Source of the DNA: an uncultured Chryseobacterium sp.
GTDB lineage: Bacteria > Bacteroidota > Bacteroidia > Flavobacteriales > Weeksellaceae
Direction of reading: 5' to 3'
Length of the DNA stretch: 64,000 bases
Assembly: GCA_913777465.1 (NCBI GenBank)
Contig: CAJYRQ010000058.1
Location: 1 to 64,000, forward strand
The stretch's first letter is position 1; every line of letters starts with the position of its first letter. Below the pieces are notes generated by a model that saw only the letters and a program-made list of their open reading frames with translations, did no database searches and was not told the DNA's origin. Position numbers and translations under genes: made by a program. Shown here piece after piece: positions 63,770-64,000 of the stretch.

Positions 63770-64000
63770 ATGGAAAAACCTATTTACTTAAAAGATTCGG
63801 AAGATGCGAAATTGTTTAATGAACTAAGGAAGAAAGTGAACCGGAGAGTAGAAGCCATTCCTGAAAACCGCGATATTTATATTCAGATCAAAGCAGTCAT
63901 TCTGCCTTTGATCTATTTCGGTTTATATGCATTTGCTCTCTTCAATGCGGATAAGCCATGGGTATATATTTCAGGTTTTGTGCTGATGGGGATTTCTCTG
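63770..64000 (+). CDS. Fatty acid desaturase-like protein, N-terminal part (partial)
   Basis: An open frame of 77 codons from ATG 63770 to the window end. It begins MEKPIYLKDSEDAKLFNEL, continues with VNRRVEAIPENR, and enters a hydrophobic region (AVILPLIYFGLYAFALFNADKPWVYISGFVLMG). This matches the start of membrane acyl-CoA/acyl-lipid desaturases, although the diagnostic His boxes lie beyond the window. A promoter gap of ~90 bp separates it from the methyltransferase gene. Confidence 0.65.
   Translation, partial: MEKPIYLKDSEDAKLFNELRKKVNRRVEAIPENRDIYIQIKAVILPLIYFGLYAFALFNADKPWVYISGFVLMGISL

Overview
The window looks like chromosome from a flavobacterium of the Chryseobacterium/Elizabethkingia group (Weeksellaceae). 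The evidence is: an rpsD-rpoA-rplQ ribosomal operon end; type IX secretion (T9SS) C-terminal sorting domains; a TonB/OmpA-rich envelope repertoire; Bacteroidota-style promoters (TAnnTTTG about 7 nt before the start of transcription, few Shine-Dalgarno sites); RHS proteins of the flavobacterial type; and a small Gly-Gly-leader peptide. The genus is an inference from protein style, not a database match. No rRNA, tRNA, CRISPR array, transposase or prophage gene was seen.

Layout. 1-1.65 kb: ribosomal operon end. 1.65-7.6 kb: accessory island between rplQ and eno. It holds a lipoprotein, a small peptide, a LuxR-type response regulator, a low-GC two-gene cassette, a LiaS/NarX-like histidine kinase, then an operon of a 69-aa protein, a lipoprotein and a three-TM coiled-coil protein ending in a prokaryotic YEATS (pYEATS) domain. 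Two copies of a 20-bp palindrome with identically spaced promoter-like boxes sit before the small peptide and before the pYEATS operon, suggesting one regulon. 7.7-10.9 kb: eno, gltA and a membrane protein. 10.95-11.2 kb: a six-cysteine Gly-Gly-leader peptide missed by length cut-offs, with a large dyad in its leader. 11.4-14.1 kb: two arginine-deiminase-superfamily hydrolases (the second CtlX-like) separated by a 16-bp tandem-repeat array and a four-helix-bundle (S23/IVP) gene. 14.3-15.8 kb: NeuD-like acyltransferase and an AT-rich gap.

15.8-27.4 kb is a polymorphic-toxin locus: a T9SS-sorted protein, an RHS-associated protein broken by an in-frame stop, a full RHS protein with a toxin-44-like C-terminus, a membrane immunity candidate, then a displaced orphan RHS tip (decayed core, new C-terminus) flanked by two paralogous immunity-like genes, and two more immunity-like genes. 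27.6-33.8 kb: GH43 enzyme, esterase lipoprotein, TonB-type outer-membrane receptor and a 1-kb gap with REP-like hairpins. 33.9-44.9 kb: housekeeping genes (DUF3817, nadD, recJ, GH13, ABC-F, smpB, OmpA, YebC, LpxH-like phosphatase, glycosyltransferase, GNAT). 45.5-52.7 kb: RDD / SpoIIM / DUF4129 / DUF4350 / MoxR / DUF58 envelope cluster. 52.7-58.5 kb: phosphodiester glycosidase, OsmC, a second T9SS protein and a GH63/MGH1-like glycosidase.

58.6-63.7 kb is a methionine operon behind an S-box (SAM-I) riboswitch: MetX-like acyltransferase (TTG start), ACT-homoserine dehydrogenase without a kinase domain, a PLP sulfhydrylase, and a stand-alone homocysteine methyltransferase domain. Together these would make homocysteine and methionine from aspartate semialdehyde under SAM control. 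The window ends inside a fatty-acid desaturase-like gene.
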